Shown in pieces: positions 1 to 12,579 of a DNA stretch of 64,000 nt; positions within the stretch are counted from its first letter, which is position 1, and each line of letters begins with the position of its first letter. Origin of the DNA: Thelephora terrestris (Eukaryota > Basidiomycota > Agaricomycetes > Thelephorales > Thelephoraceae); NCBI GenBank assembly GCA_015956445.1, contig WIUZ02000022.1, positions 614,600 to 678,599 of the forward strand, given 5' to 3'. Below the pieces are notes generated by a model, which saw nothing but the letters and a program-made list of their open reading frames with translations, was not told the origin of the DNA and searched no databases. Both the position numbers and the translations under genes were made by a program.

Positions 1-2948
1 AGTATATGATGCGTCCTGTAAACCCATTGAACGGGTTATGGTCAAGAGAACGCTCAAGTTAAGCTGACCGATCCGCCGCGTCATACTCCTGACGTTCTCG
101 CCTGAGCTTAGTGTACTCGACGAAAAGGTCGTACACGGCATCCTTCGTGTGAGAAGACATCCCTCGTCGACTGCCAGATGAGTAGGCGGCCCGATCTAAA
201 CACCGTTGCGGTGTGCCGATGGCCTGCTCGGAACCTTTGATCACTCCCAAAATCTCGCCGAAGACCAAAGCCGGATCTAGCCCTAAAGTTATATGTGCTT
301 GTAGATAGACCTGTTGTGCACGCACCTAAGACTCGCGTAATTTGTTGCGGAAAGTGGTTCCAGTACCGTGAGAGGAACGTTAGGTAGGATATAAACCGAT
401 CTCCGTCGTGCTCTGGTGTGGGGACGCTCGTCGAAAACCCCCTGCGTCGTGTCCTCCGTGCCAACAGGGGGCTTGTGGGAGAAGTGCTAGGCCCTGGCGT
501 GATTGGAGTTGCGGGAATCATAAACCCATCATTATCATTTTCTACCCCAATGTCGTTTTGAACCATGGCACAAAGCTACGTCCAAGCTTATTAGAGGTGA
601 AGGACCGAAGAAGTTGATGCCATGCACACACCCGCTCGTAAGTGATGAACAATGGAAAATGATCGTCCGTCAGTTCGCTGAATCTCATAGGCAGGTCCGA
701 CCGCCATTGAGCCATATCATCCAGGTCTATGAATTCCATCTCATTTTCAGTGTTTTTACTCATCTTCTCCAGCACCTCGGGTGAATATGAAGCAGCTTCG
801 ACCGACAGCATAAGTTTTGAGAAGTATTCATCGACTTTGGTGGCAAGAACTCTGGATTGGGTAACAAAGATCTGGCGGGGTTTGCCCCACATGTGTGGGA
901 ATTCCTTGCAGGTGCGCTCAATGCCAAGCATCTTGAAGAGCATCGTAGTCGTCTTCCCCGTGCCGCTTCGACCAATGACGTAGCATGATGATGTGTTTCC
1001 AATGATTTCTTGCTCCTGCGCACTATCTTCACGTATTAAGCGTAACCGTCATACTGAAGCTTGGCACGTACGAGACGGCAAACACATGTGCAACGTCCTG
1101 ATCCGCGAGAATACCTTGAATAAGTACCTGTGAGCGTCGAATCTTGCGAAGGCTGACATGATCGCCTACTGTTAAGAAGAGCCTGCCAATGATTAATAAG
1201 GGCGTCCCTTCATACTGAGTTAGATTACCTGGGACAGAAGAACAAACTTATCCAGGCTGGCTCGAGATGAGTCAATAGACCGTGGAATGTTATACAAGGA
1301 CATACACGAGCATGGTGTGGATCTGTACGTCTGAAGCGTTAGCGTGCGTCGACATAAATTTTACAATGGGTTCATTCGCGCACATTTTTCAAGTCTTCTT
1401 CGCAAACCTTGACCAAAGGCGCACTCTCCTTGATCTCTTGGGTCGGTAACTGGGGAAAACTGGCAGGAAGGATAACGTTGTCTCCAACATTTACAGGCTT
1501 GTCCCTGAATGCGCATCTTGCGATGTAATCTGGACCCTTGTTCTCGAGCTGTCGGCTAAGTGTATCCCAGAATCGTCCGTGGTCCAATTGAGCATGCGTG
1601 TATACGCCAAAAACACTGATCGCTTGATTTTATGGGCAGTAGGTTGCAGGATCCTGGGGAAATCGTACAGAAAACAATCACCTTGGGTTTCACCCTGATT
1701 GTGTTCGTGAGAATTTAGTTGGCAATATTAGTAAAGAACCCACCTCGCCATGAGGGATGCAGTCGATGCGATACTATGTGAACACATTACTTCTGTCGCT
1801 AGGGGGGCCTCGATACTGACTCACAACAAGCCTTGTGTCACCAGTCATTTTAGCTTCGTATACTGGGATTATTGTCTTGGAACCTGTGAGTGGTTTATGA
1901 TTGTCACCGGAGAAGTGGCCTTGAGATAGTTCCCTGTTACCAAGTTAGGACGCGCGGAAGAGAAAGCGACTGGATTTCGCTCACTTCATTTTTTTCACGA
2001 TGATCTCAAACATGACACCGTTCCCACGTCTTGCTTCTCGCAGGTACTTTTGCGCCTTTGTTGATAACAAAATCCGCCACTTTCCAAAGCCCTCCACGTT
2101 ATCGAAGTACAACGAGGCCTTAATCGGTTCGGCGGTTGTGGACTCTGTCGTTGTGGTCCCTGACTCTTCAAGCTGACGTTTGAACACAGCTGACACTCTA
2201 GGCCGCCTTAGGAAATGGAGGTAGTCCTAGAACCGGGTAAGTGTCCCATGATGGACGCAAGGGATAGGTATACACGCACCCTCAATATTCCCTTCAATTG
2301 AAGTAGAATATCATCACACGCTGCGAAGACTTCGGGTTCAGTCGTCGGCACGCGAATTCCCGCACAATCAAAGGGATAAGGGTCGAGTTGTAACTTCCTC
2401 ATTGGTGCTTTTGGCTTTTTACGGTTGGTTGGAGATGAGGTTACACCGACAGGAGCTCGGTCTACGCATCCGTCAAGTTCCTTCAGCGCATCCAAAGAGA
2501 GGGTTGTTTTCCTTCGGAACTCCCCAAGCTCGTTACATTGTTCCGCCGTCACCACCTTTTCGGCGGGCGTTAGGGAAGAGGATAGTCGTTGGAGGAGTTT
2601 GATGCCCAGCGCCTCCATCACATTGGGCGTGTCGGGCACGGGGAACCGGGCGATAATACACTTCGATAATCTCTCGAAGGGTTGGTTACCTAAGGCTAGA
2701 GGAGCGCTCCTTATCAGATATACAGAAATCAATAGCATCAGAAACTTACTAGACATGATGTACTCAAAAACTTGAGGACGACAACTGAGCTCCGCAATTG
2801 CGTGCATGATTGTGGAATCGTCGTGACAAGAGACACTTTCAATAGAGCGCAGGGCGGTTTGGAGCCCACCTTGAGTGGTTAATGCATCGGGCTCAAGAAG
2901 AGCAGGGTTAAAGCTTTGAGAAGCTGAGGAAGCGCGTCTTGGTGGCAT
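1..2948 (-). CDS. TRANK1-like UvrD/Rep-type helicase, N-terminal part (3' end off the left edge)
   Basis: A multi-exon gene starts at ATG 2948 (MPPRRASSASQ) and runs off position 1. The first exons read 2948-2750, 2689-2280, 2226-1985, 1933-1825, 1773-1744 and 1694-1682, with many short ones after that. Recognisable family blocks are KASLYFDNVEGFGKWRILLS near 2100, FGVYTHAQLD near 1600, ILADQDVAHVF near 1110, a Walker A motif GRSGTGKTT at 944-973, and GLDPALVFGEILGVIKGSEQ near 290-230. The order matches basidiomycete TRANK1-like proteins: an N-terminal region, a small sheet domain, then a superfamily 1 helicase ATP-binding core. The frame is interrupted in many places, but every break I followed is removed by a GT-AG intron of 45-70 bp, so I read it as intact rather than a pseudogene. 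The remaining helicase motifs should lie left of the window. Its cellular role is not established; nucleic-acid translocase activity is inferred from the motif. Confidence 0.8.
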
Positions 2949-4292
2949 GTTATCGGTGAGAGAAAGGCTGGCCGCCACACTTTCTCGACTTGGACCGTGG
3001 TTTGGTAAATGGGGCGCTCAGATTTTGCAAAAATAGTAAAGGGCTGTCACGGTGTGTGATTTCATATACATGGGTAGAACGCGCATTGTGCCAATTGAGG
3101 CGACGTGGCAGCAGAGAGCAGCAGCCACTACTAATCTTATTATATCTGCAAACCACTCATCGTGGTATTCGAAGCTTCCTGAGTTCGTAGAAGAGTAGAG
3201 CAAGACGAAAAGCTGTGGGCAGAGGTGCAAGAAGTGTCGGAAGATGCCGACGCGGCAGCGCTCGAGAGACCTGAGCGGGTTTTTTGAAATTCGTGAATAT
3301 GAGAGTGTGACCGCCGAGAGCAACGAGAGTTACCCAAGAGATTGATTAACAACTAACTTGCTAGTACTAATAAACATTTGAAGGGGTTATATCTCTCAAT
3401 AGCTCATCCTCAGCCGACGCAGCGGCCGTCTCCACTCGTGGGTGTCCATGGCCCACAAGGCTAGAATCGGCCGTATCTTTTAATGTCGAATGTTGAGGGT
3501 GCTTCAGGGCTCAGCAGAAAGATACAGACAGATAACGTCACGATAGAGAATGTGAAGATGAATTAATGATAATCCAGAAGGCAGGTATACGTGCATCGGC
3601 CAGTAGAGACTAGAGGGAAAGTGAAAGCAGTGCCCTAAAAAAAGAAAGAATGTAGCAACCCGAAGTCGAGAAGAAATAAACGTAAGAGGTGCAGTACGAC
3701 GTAGTGGGAAGGAGACGTTGCGACCACAGCTCTGTGAAGTGCGACCAACAAATTGCCACCATGAAACACTAAACTTCCGATAAACCACAGAACCAAAGAG
3801 CGAATGCTCCACACACCGACGATTTAATCAACGCTCGTCAAGCTCCCAGAATCGTCATCGTCCCACGCTTCACCTCCCTCCTTGTCCTCCTCCACCTTCC
3901 CTCCGCCCGAGTTCCAGCTTGGAGAGTGTACATCCTCGTAGAAAACGTCATCTGTGTAGCTCAACCTCGCTCGTTCGTAGGCGGCGGGGGAACCGCGTAT
4001 TCCGGACAGCCCGATGCCTTGATCACCCAATCGATCAATTCGTGACCCACAGGAAAGCAAGAGGTGTGGGTGAAAATCGCACGAGTTTATGAGATCCGAT
4101 ACGAGGTTTACGCAGTTGAGTCGTCAATCACGTATCGAATCAAGGCAAACAGCACGCAATTGTGAATGGTGAAAAGAGGGACAGCCACAGGCGTGCAGGC
4201 GTGAAGACGCAGTAAAGATAGGAGGTGGAATGGCGAACGATAGCGAAGAAAAAGGTTCGTTGAGTGAACGGGTTGAATCGGATGATAGGAAA
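2949..4292. other. Intergenic: helicase promoter side and GRASP 3' side
   Basis: This lies between the helicase start (2948) and the GRASP stop (4293). A minus-strand ORF at 3824-4060 encodes 78 residues with a very acidic end (EEDKEGGEAWDDDDSGS). It could be an alternative last exon of the GRASP gene or a chance ORF; I could not decide. No tRNA, repeat or other gene is evident. Confidence 0.4.
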
Positions 4293-5709
4293 CTATGGCC
4301 TTGAATCACCGTTGGTGTATGAACCGCTGCTGTTTCTAAGCCCGGACAGCGGTCTTGCCTGAGTTGGTGTCATGTTTCTTGGGATCCCGGAGCCGAGGCG
4401 CGTGTTAGAGTGCGAATGCGAGGTTGGTGCGTTCGAAGGGAGGCGCAAAGGTATAGCGGTAACCTGAGGCGAGGAACTTTCGCTACTTTCGTAATCATAT
4501 TCCTCTTGGTCGTAACCGTGATCATGGTGTTCATGATCGTGGCCGCTTTGGTCGTGGTCGTGAATGTGTACAGTATGTCCGTTCCCGTGTGGTGAATGTT
4601 TCAGAGGATCGTTGTGGTTTTTGAGGTTGGAGTGACTGGAGTGAACGGAATGGAAGGACTGATTCCACTCCTGGTAATCATCGTCATCTGACACGGGAAC
4701 TGGTTGAGGAACTTCTCCGGGGACGAATAGTTGCTGCTCCTCAAAATCTTCCGCGCCTTCAAACAGCTCTGGAGGTATAGTTCCCGGTTCTCTATCCTCA
4801 GGTGGAGGTGGTATCCGATGCAGCAACCCGAAACTGAAAGTAGGAACAATTAGACGTCGTAAATGGGCAAAAGGAAAAAAAGTTACCCAAAGACGCATCC
4901 TAGTAACCCTTCCCCACCCCAGTGCCGATTAGGAACGAGAACGACCTCTCGGATGGTGCTGAAAAAACGAGGTTGAGCTAAAACTTCCCGTGACAGTCTT
5001 CAAACGCACTCAAAGTCATATGAATATACGTAGACTCGCAATGGCTTTTCGATATGCTGTCAGCTGTCTTAGCGGAGTCACCCTGGTGATCAAAAGCGCA
5101 TACATACAGCCTCGACGACATCGTAAAAGTCACCCTCAGCACTGAGAACTCCGCCGGACCATCCGATGATCCAGTCTCCATAAGGGACGAGACCAGCACT
5201 CTCTGCAGGACTGCCTTCCAAGACATCCAGGACATGCCATACACTCTCCAAGGAGAACTCGGGCTCGCACATGCGGACACTCAAGCCTAGCAGCGAAGGT
5301 TTGATATCGAATCCGTTGGCCGGGAGTTTTGAATGAACCCACGCCCTCGAAGGAATGATTGGGACAACTGTGGGTTATACGAGCGGAACCGTGACGGTCA
5401 AAGTGCGGGGCGAGGCAATGAGTCCAACATCAGAAACGCGGGTGAAGCGGCTACGGTACCTCTGCTCTCTTGATTCTTGCTATTCCATACGACAAGATTG
5501 AGCGTTTTCCCCTCGTGGGCCTCTACGATTTTCTCAAGCTCTGCCGCATCAAGGTTGTTGGTCAACGCATCGCCTTGGAGGCCCACGACGAAATCAAAGA
5601 AGGATTCAATATCAGTCTTGGAGGCAGGCGAAGAAGGAGTTACACGCAGGACGTGTAGGGCTTTTGAAGGCGGCTGGTTCTGAGACGGCAGCGATTGACC
5701 TGCGCCCAT
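4293..5709 (-). CDS. grh1: Golgi reassembly stacking protein (GRASP55/65, Grh1-like)
   Basis: Five exons (5709-5460, 5367-5108, 5056-5010, 4958-4887, 4833-4293) give about 389 residues. Two tandem PDZ-like GRASP domains are visible. The first contains ALHVLRVTPSSPA and LNLVVW. The second contains SVRMCEPEFSLESVWHVLDV, EGSPAESAGLVPYGDWIIGW and the strongly conserved VLVPNRHWGGEGLLGCVFG, followed by GLLHRIPPPP. The protein begins MGAGQS; a glycine at position 2 fits the N-myristoylation that anchors this family to cis-Golgi membranes. The tail after about residue 215 is low-complexity, with a His/Asp-rich stretch (HIHDHDQSGHDHEHHDHG) that might bind metal; this is inference. GRASP proteins act in Golgi stacking and unconventional secretion. 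All introns are GT-AG and keep the conserved frame. The start is fixed by the myristoylation-type N-terminus. Confidence 0.93.
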
Positions 5710-6065
5710 GGACACGTACCCCAGAGAGAGTTGATGCTAGTTTAGGGTTAGGCGGCACCGTTGATGGCACGTGACAACGCGGATTTCATCCTTCGAGTTC
5801 GACCCATGCGACTGATTTACGCCCAGTCGATTGACAGGTCCGAGAGCTGCATGAGTAGAGACATGTTGAATCTAGTACTGGGCCGCCATCATCCGCCTCC
5901 AAGTTTTCCCCATAGGTTACCTCGAAGTATGCGAATCAGTGGGACAGCAGTGGTATACAGGAAATATACGAAAAGTACAAATAATGCTACAAAAATAATA
6001 CATGAGGCCATCCGTTGCAATCTACTTACTTTGAACCCGACAAAGAACGCGCATATGGATGCCTA
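5710..6065. other. Intergenic between the GRASP start and the DUF6533 gene stop
   Basis: Both neighbours are on the minus strand, so this holds the GRASP promoter and the 3' end of the seven-helix gene. An A-rich stretch lies near 5970-6000. No gene is recognised. Confidence 0.4.
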
Positions 6066-7649
6066 TCATCCCCCTTCCCTCTTGCTGTGATCGGCGATGC
6101 CAACCATTTCTATGTCTGTTCGAAGGAAGGAACTCCCCTCGGCGGCGTCCCTGCAAGCGGTAATGTTATGGAGCGGACCTTGGTTGATCACAGACTCGTG
6201 AACCGCAGTCTCATCGAAGTTATCGATATCTGTCAACGTATATTGCAGCACGGTGGACGTAGTTGGAGCCGAAGTGGTGACCGCAGTCTCTGTGGCCGTT
6301 GCGGGGTGTCCTTGAGGCTCTCGAAGGTTGAACATTAGTCGGGAGACCAACACACATCCTAGGCTGGCGATTCGGTCAGCGTTCTTTCCGATGACCTCGA
6401 CCTCAATGATGCGCTCACATGTTCGCCGTCGTGGTCACGTCGCCGCGCGTTATTTCCTTGACGACCGTCTGAGAATTCAAACGCAATTGCTGAGGTGGTG
6501 ACTCACGGATCCGAACTTCAGCATTGAAGTCAGTCGCGCCTTCCAACAAACAGGCAAGAGGCACATACCAAGAATGTGATGATGTTAAACAATGAGACAA
6601 GGCACATAACTCTACGCACAATCACTCAGCATCCTTGGTACCTTCGATGGCAGTGTGAGGGAAAGGATGTACGTGAAGTATAGTGCACCTGGATAGCGAC
6701 CTGAGTAGAATCCAAGGGCGTTTCACGAGATGCTCCTACCGTCTCGCATTAGTACGTAGGTGAGCATGTGATCTGCCCTGCTCCTTCGGCTAATCTTCAT
6801 CGTCCTCAGGAGTGTCATTATTGCCACAACAAGATCAAAGATCATAACGCTACACCAGGCTGCAGCCAAACCTTCAGTTTAACTATAAGCGTCAGAACAA
6901 ACGGTCCACAATACGACAGCGCTCACGCCATGATCTGAAGGCATAGAGTAAGGGGCGCGGTTAGAAACCACTTGAATTTACTCACCGGGTCCATGAAAGA
7001 CCATTCAAGCAGCCAACTGACCCTTCGGGAAGCTCAGGGTCCATAGCGAGCTCCCTGCCTTGAGACATCATATACTAGACCGTTTGGCTGCACCTCAGCA
7101 AGGGGTAGGCGTATTTTCAGCGGTCATACTCACACCACCAATCGCAACGGAAGTGAGAGCTAGAGACATTAACCCGGCAAGCACCAGGGGGCTTCTATCA
7201 TACAAGGCGTAGGTCCTCGTGATGAAGGTCACTGCGCAAGGATAAGCTCGCTCTCCGCGAATGCATGATAGGGCAATATGGCGTGACCTACAACCGATGA
7301 CCAATTGCATTACGACCGCCAGGATTTCGTGGTACAAGTACTCAGGCTTGCAAAGGTGATATAGAACGGACTTGGGCCGAGGAAACATCTGGATGAATAC
7401 CGGGACATGACCAAGAACGCCGCAGTACCGGTTGACGAAAAATAAGACTGATCCCCACTGCCCGATGGTACGGCGTGACCAGAACAGGCGGAACTCGCGG
7501 TCAAAGGTCAACGCGTAGTCGTAGTAGAGTAATGCTGGGTGGCACGTTGTAGTCAGAACGATGGAAAGGTAGCATGTATCCAAAGCATGACACCTACTGA
7601 GCGAGATAGAGGTAAGGTAGTGGTTAGTGCGCCTGACCAATTCAAACAT
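6066..7649 (-). CDS. DUF6533-type seven-transmembrane protein
   Basis: The first two exons are clear: 7649-7598 and 7534-7295. Joined, they read TSISLTLLYYDYALTFDREF, which is the DUF6533 signature (LLLYDYxLTFDxE), followed by WGSVLFFVNRY. Later exons carry ITRTYALYDRSPLVLAGLM, AAAWCSVMIFDLVVAIMTLL, GALYFTYILSL and a last block VSRLMFNLREPQG, all typical of these basidiomycete membrane proteins, and end in a hydrophilic Thr/Ser-rich tail. At least seven exons are needed; I did not fix every middle boundary. The family is expanded in Agaricomycetes and looks like a seven-helix plasma-membrane receptor, but ligands and signalling are unknown. No frame-breaking lesion was seen. Confidence 0.75.
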
Positions 7650-9429
7650 TCGAGGTCAGAATGCCGGACTGTCGCGCAGGATGGGAAAAGAAGGAAAAAA
7701 GAACGCAACTGATCCCAGCCGTTCTGAACAACGGAGTCCATCTGGAAGCAAAGAGAAGAAGGGTAATGGCAATGTCCGCTTGCCACTGTCGCGTTGATGA
7801 CCATCGACCCCCGTCTGGATGCTTCCGTCACCCTGCAGGACCGGCACCGCTAACATCATTTACATAACTCCGTCGGCACCCATGACGCTTGGCGTGGTGT
7901 CAAACCTTCCGACGCAACCACCGCCTCAAGTTAGCCTTTTTGGTACGACTTCTCCGGTTTGGGCGAGGACACAGGGTGCTGCTCTTGAAATGTCATTGGA
8001 GATCACCAGGGAGCGATTTACGTCGATTGATCGCATTGACCCACGTTGGTCACAGGCAGGTTCCTGGACCTTGAAATTCGACAAATGTGAAGGATCAAGA
8101 ATGCCGAGTGCCGTGCCGTACCACCATGGCACCATCCACTTCCGCGGAAGCAGTCCCTGCGATCCGGAGCACCTGGAATCTGACAGCGTTTGACCCTAGT
8201 CGCTATCGCACGTGTGACATACAAACTGAAGGAGAGGTTCGGCCACAATGTTCGACTTCAACTCCGCTGAGGAACAAACTAAGCAGACAACAGTGTTGAC
8301 ACCTTTTTGATAAAACGGACAGGTCATCCGGGCCGTCCCAAGTCAGCGCTTCAGCCCCAGCTTTCACGAAGTGGGAACGATTTGGAACGATGGGAAATTC
8401 AGCCGTAGCGATCCCGCAGATGGGAGCTGCCGTAAGGGGGCTTTGAAACATTTCTGGTGATTGATGTATAACGCGAGTTCGAAGAATCGGCGTTGGTTTT
8501 GATACCGCTGGCCTGTTACGCTTACGGGCACCGGGTTCAGACGAGACGGACCGTGCTTACGCATGGAATCAGTCCTTATCTACGATAGTCTACCACACTA
8601 AACTCACCAACGAAAACACTCCAATTCGCTTGGGAACGCATGTGGGCCAGATTGTAGTTCCACCGAAGCGACTGAGTTTCACGCAATGGCGCAAATGTCT
8701 GCATGCGGCGAGTGGGAACTTGTTGACTTTAAATGATGAGCTGACTTCCACAGTGCATCTTCTCAAGCCCATAACGAAATTGACATGTAACGCCATTACA
8801 ACAGCAGCCGAACGGAGGGTGGGGGACTCCATTCGCATGAGGGGTCATTCTGGATGAGCAACAGCGGGGAGAGGACATTAACAATGGATCTCCAAGTTTC
8901 ATGCATTGAAACCGGGTAAGCGGGGTAAGCGGATGTGCTGGATGCGCTAGGAAGGATGCTTATCAAGAAGGCAGCTTGTTTCGAGAGGCTCGCCGACCAC
9001 CGGTAAAAAACCAGGGGAGCGTCCGCGAGCCTGTACATTTGGTCACTGGCAAAGTGTATTCTCATGAATAACCAATACGATCTACGAACACGGCCTCGTG
9101 ATATTACTTACCTCGTTCTATGCGTACTCAAGCCTGCCTTATCTACCATCACCTTTTTTCATCCAATAATCGTCGCCCATTCTCGACCACTCGTTGGTGC
9201 TCACCGGAGTTCTCACTGGGCTTCAACTTCCAGCTTCAGCGATTGGGTACCTCGATGGTGACGCTGGCTTTTGTTCGGCACTTTCCGGCACTCGATCTTC
9301 CGTCCTCGTCACCTCCCACAAGAGTGTCGTCGCGAACCTTCAACTGCGCGTGGGTATGTGGTGCGTAACTCGTGTATACCATCCTTCGTGTCAGCGTTTT
9401 TGACGACCGTCTTTTACGGTAGCTGACCC
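7650..9429. other. 1.8-kb stretch without a recognised gene
   Basis: Short ORFs occur on both strands (for example 7819-8193 + and 8590-8838 -), but none has a sequence I recognise, and I found no splice pattern that joins them. The part just before 9430 is probably the promoter and 5' UTR of the PPR gene. A decayed gene is possible. Confidence 0.4.
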
Positions 9430-12400
9430 ATGTTCTGCCGTTGTCGACACCTCCGAGCATTCCATCTTGACTCCCTTCTTCCCGTCTATCTGCCATCCGT
9501 TCCAACGCGCCGCGCCCCCAGGGTATCGTCTACCTCCAGAACTTTCTCCCAATCTTTTACGGACTCCTCATTTCACCATGACGACGCGGACCTATGCAAC
9601 AAGGACGGGACCTTTCCTGACATTAGCAGCCTCCGCGGTTCCATCCGTTCTCCCCTAGCATTTAAACCGGGTAAACAAGTCCTCTTCTTGGACGAGGAAG
9701 CGAATCTAGAGCCAGATTTGAAAGAGGGCCAGTTACCACCAGTAAATCTCCATGCAAAGGACCTTCCCCTCCCTCACCCTCCCAGTATCGATAGTCCCGG
9801 ATACCCGGATACCTCTCAAGATGCGGAGGACGTCGAAGAGTTGTGCGTCGACGATTCTGAGTACCCTGCTGCCAGCACATTGCTGCCTTGGCCCCAGTAC
9901 GTCGGAGAGCTCAAGCATGAGAAATACCGTCGACAGCTACTCAGAGCCGACAGTTTTCGCGACCCTGTCCGCGCGATTCGAATATGGGAGGACATGCGGA
10001 CGTGGAGTCGGGCCAGTCTTACAAATCTGTCCATCCTCCAATGGTGCCTCCTCGCGGAAGCAGGGTGCCTACATAGTCATCCATCCATCTTGAGCGATCT
10101 CCCAGCAGAACTGGTGGTCGCCCACGCGAATTCTCCGAAAGCACAAGACTCCATGGTGTCCAGGGTATTACAGAGGCTCACTTCCATACCCACTCACGGA
10201 TATGTCAGGGATGCCATTTTCCGCCCTCTCCTGCGACCCCAGCACTCCATCCCTACCAAGGTTTCGAAAGCCGATGTTACATTCCAAAAAAACCTCGATT
10301 ACCTGGCGATCGACCTGTTCAGCAAGTACTACCGAGATAACGCAGCTTCTGTAGCTGGCCTTCCTCGCAGCACGATTCTCCGCCTTGCAACCATCGCCGC
10401 CTACAGGCGTCCCCTAGCCTTGAAACACGGTGGATTGCTGAACGCGTTTTTCGCAGCCACTCGTCGGCATGGCTGGAAAATGTACCTTACCTTCCCCTCG
10501 CGCAATCCGACACACCTCAACAACGCTCCCACAGGTCATATCTGGGCGCTCTTCCATCTCGTTCAAGTTTACATCAATTCGGAGTCTCGACGAGAGGCTT
10601 TTGGCCTCTTCCAGAGGCTCGTGAAAGAGAAGATAATCACCCCGTCCGCGATCTCGCAGGTGAACATCAATCGAGAGGACCCGAGAACAGCTGTACTTTT
10701 CGCACTAATCAAGACCTGCCTGGACTACGAATGGAATACTGGTTCACTGGAGTTGATGATTCTCGCTGCCGAACGCGATCCCACGGTATTCGACGAGCAG
10801 ATGAGACCCCTAGTTAACGAGACGTTTTATGTTCTCCTTAAACAGGCTGCTTCGATGTCGCCCGCCCAAAGGTATAACTTACGGGTGTCAGCCGCTCTTC
10901 AGTCAAATCCGACGCAACACACTCCAGATGGGCCAAAGTTCCTCCTCCAACGAATCATGGCTTTAATCGTGGCACTCAGGCGGGCTAAAGGAACATTCGA
11001 GATCGAAGATAGGGTTATCCAAAATTTCTACGCAGTGGCAAGGCAATTGAATTTTCACCACATCGCAGAGGCCTTGTTCAACATCGGAAGGGCTAATGCA
11101 AGTTTGATAGCCTCCACACCGCTGCTACTGGTTTCCCCTTCGTTTGGAGCTTCAGATGGCCGATCGTCCGGGTTTCTTCCTGTTCAACCTCACCACGTTA
11201 CCTACAAGACAACTTTACGTCACATCCCACCTTCCAACCCTCAGCCGATCATCCCTTCGAAAGACCCGCTGGAACCCTCCGTTACGACGAAAACTCGGTA
11301 TCAGGCCCCTTGTGGGCCATCCCTCCTCTGGCTTTTCGAAGCCATGCTCAAGGATACCAAAAACGTGCATCTCTGCCGAATTCTCGCTCAAGAGGTCGTT
11401 GAATCGGATATTGATATCCCCGTCTACGATCGCGGCCATTTCGTTCGATTGCTCGCAAGTGCGGGCTTCGCTCGGGCTGCAAGGGACCTCTGGAAGCGCT
11501 ATTCCCAAGACGAGATCCAGGGAGTCATCGGCCACGCGGGTGCGATGATAAGGCTCGTCAGCCTGTTCTATCGCCTGGGTAAGGACTTGGAGGAAAAGGA
11601 GTTGGCTGTTGGCGAGGATTGGGAAGTCTTCAAAACGCTATCCTCAGAATCGGACGGGTTTCTTGACGAAGGCGGCGGCGTCGTGGTGGGGGCTATGGAT
11701 GGGGAGGACGCGAAGGTTCTCTTTGACGCTGATGCGGCCAAGGACTTTGCAAGGGAGGTCGTCGGAAAGTTTAGGGCCTGCAAAGAGCCCGTCCAAGCTG
11801 CGAGCAAGCCTGATCTCAACGCCCTCGCTCGAGCCTATTTCATGATGGACATGCCGGAAGAAGGGTTCACACTCTTCAAAGTCGTCAAAGCGACTCGTTC
11901 TCCAGACATGTACGACGTGAACGTTGGGTTGTCAGGCGTCGCGAAGTACAACCCGCAGCTAGCGAGCCGTATGGTCGACCGGATGGACGAACGCGGGCTG
12001 GCGCCTAACTCCGTGACATGGGGGACATTGATCCACATTGCATTTCTGAAGGGAGATATGGAAATGGTGATCAGTCTCGTGAAGCGGGCACAACAGCGGG
12101 GAATTTCCGAGTTCTCCTCGAGGACCATCGTCACCCTGATTCGTGCAAGCCTTTCCGACATCCTCCCTGGATCACAGGTTCCCAGTCATACAGTCATATT
12201 GAAGAGTAAGGACGGGGTCGGTCCGTTGCAGTTGACGCTCGGTGGGGAGGGGAGCGCAGATCAAATCAAACAAAATTTGGGTATGGCGTGGCATCTGATT
12301 GGGACGCTCGATTCTCAGGTTTACGTGGGGACATGGTCATCGGCGAGGTTCTGCCTCGAACGGGCTTTGTGGCTGGGGGATGCGAAGCTGGCATTCAAGT

Positions 12401-12579
12401 TCTGGGACAAGTACTTGGGTCATAAGACCCAGTGGAACGATGGGGCTCAGATCAAGCACCGGAAGCAGATTTCCGAGCTGGTAGTAATGGCGAGGGAGGA
12501 GCGGAAGCTTGAGGCTTCTGAGGCGATGAATATGTTGCGCAAACTATCTGGGACTTCAGAAGGCCTCGGATCACTTTAA
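9430..12579 (+). CDS. Large PPR-like protein, probably mitochondrial
   Basis: A single uninterrupted ORF encodes 1,049 residues. The N-terminus (MFCRCRHLRAFHLDSLLPVY, then RRAPRVSSTSRTF) is rich in Arg and Ser and poor in acidic residues, like a mitochondrial presequence. Near the C-terminus is a pentatricopeptide-type helical hairpin: LNALARAYFMMDMPEEGFTL, then MVDRMDERGLAPNSVTWGTL and GDMEMVISLVKRAQQRG. Helical-repeat stretches elsewhere (HIWALFHLVQVYINSESRRE; FALIKTCLDYEWNTGSLELM) fit a degenerate PPR array as seen in fungal mitochondrial RNA-binding proteins. The expected role is binding and processing or translation control of organellar RNA; the target is unknown. Unlike its neighbours it has no introns. 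Confidence 0.72.
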   Translation: MFCRCRHLRAFHLDSLLPVYLPSVPTRRAPRVSSTSRTFSQSFTDSSFHHDDADLCNKDGTFPDISSLRGSIRSPLAFKPGKQVLFLDEEANLEPDLKEGQLPPVNLHAKDLPLPHPPSIDSPGYPDTSQDAEDVEELCVDDSEYPAASTLLPWPQYVGELKHEKYRRQLLRADSFRDPVRAIRIWEDMRTWSRASLTNLSILQWCLLAEAGCLHSHPSILSDLPAELVVAHANSPKAQDSMVSRVLQRLTSIPTHGYVRDAIFRPLLRPQHSIPTKVSKADVTFQKNLDYLAIDLFSKYYRDNAASVAGLPRSTILRLATIAAYRRPLALKHGGLLNAFFAATRRHGWKMYLTFPSRNPTHLNNAPTGHIWALFHLVQVYINSESRREAFGLFQRLVKEKIITPSAISQVNINREDPRTAVLFALIKTCLDYEWNTGSLELMILAAERDPTVFDEQMRPLVNETFYVLLKQAASMSPAQRYNLRVSAALQSNPTQHTPDGPKFLLQRIMALIVALRRAKGTFEIEDRVIQNFYAVARQLNFHHIAEALFNIGRANASLIASTPLLLVSPSFGASDGRSSGFLPVQPHHVTYKTTLRHIPPSNPQPIIPSKDPLEPSVTTKTRYQAPCGPSLLWLFEAMLKDTKNVHLCRILAQEVVESDIDIPVYDRGHFVRLLASAGFARAARDLWKRYSQDEIQGVIGHAGAMIRLVSLFYRLGKDLEEKELAVGEDWEVFKTLSSESDGFLDEGGGVVVGAMDGEDAKVLFDADAAKDFAREVVGKFRACKEPVQAASKPDLNALARAYFMMDMPEEGFTLFKVVKATRSPDMYDVNVGLSGVAKYNPQLASRMVDRMDERGLAPNSVTWGTLIHIAFLKGDMEMVISLVKRAQQRGISEFSSRTIVTLIRASLSDILPGSQVPSHTVILKSKDGVGPLQLTLGGEGSADQIKQNLGMAWHLIGTLDSQVYVGTWSSARFCLERALWLGDAKLAFKFWDKYLGHKTQWNDGAQIKHRKQISELVVMAREERKLEASEAMNMLRKLSGTSEGLGSL

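Noticed and set aside
1-2948. Helicase gene as a pseudogene
   Set aside because: The apparent stops and frame changes I followed fall in GT-AG introns that restore conserved sequence.
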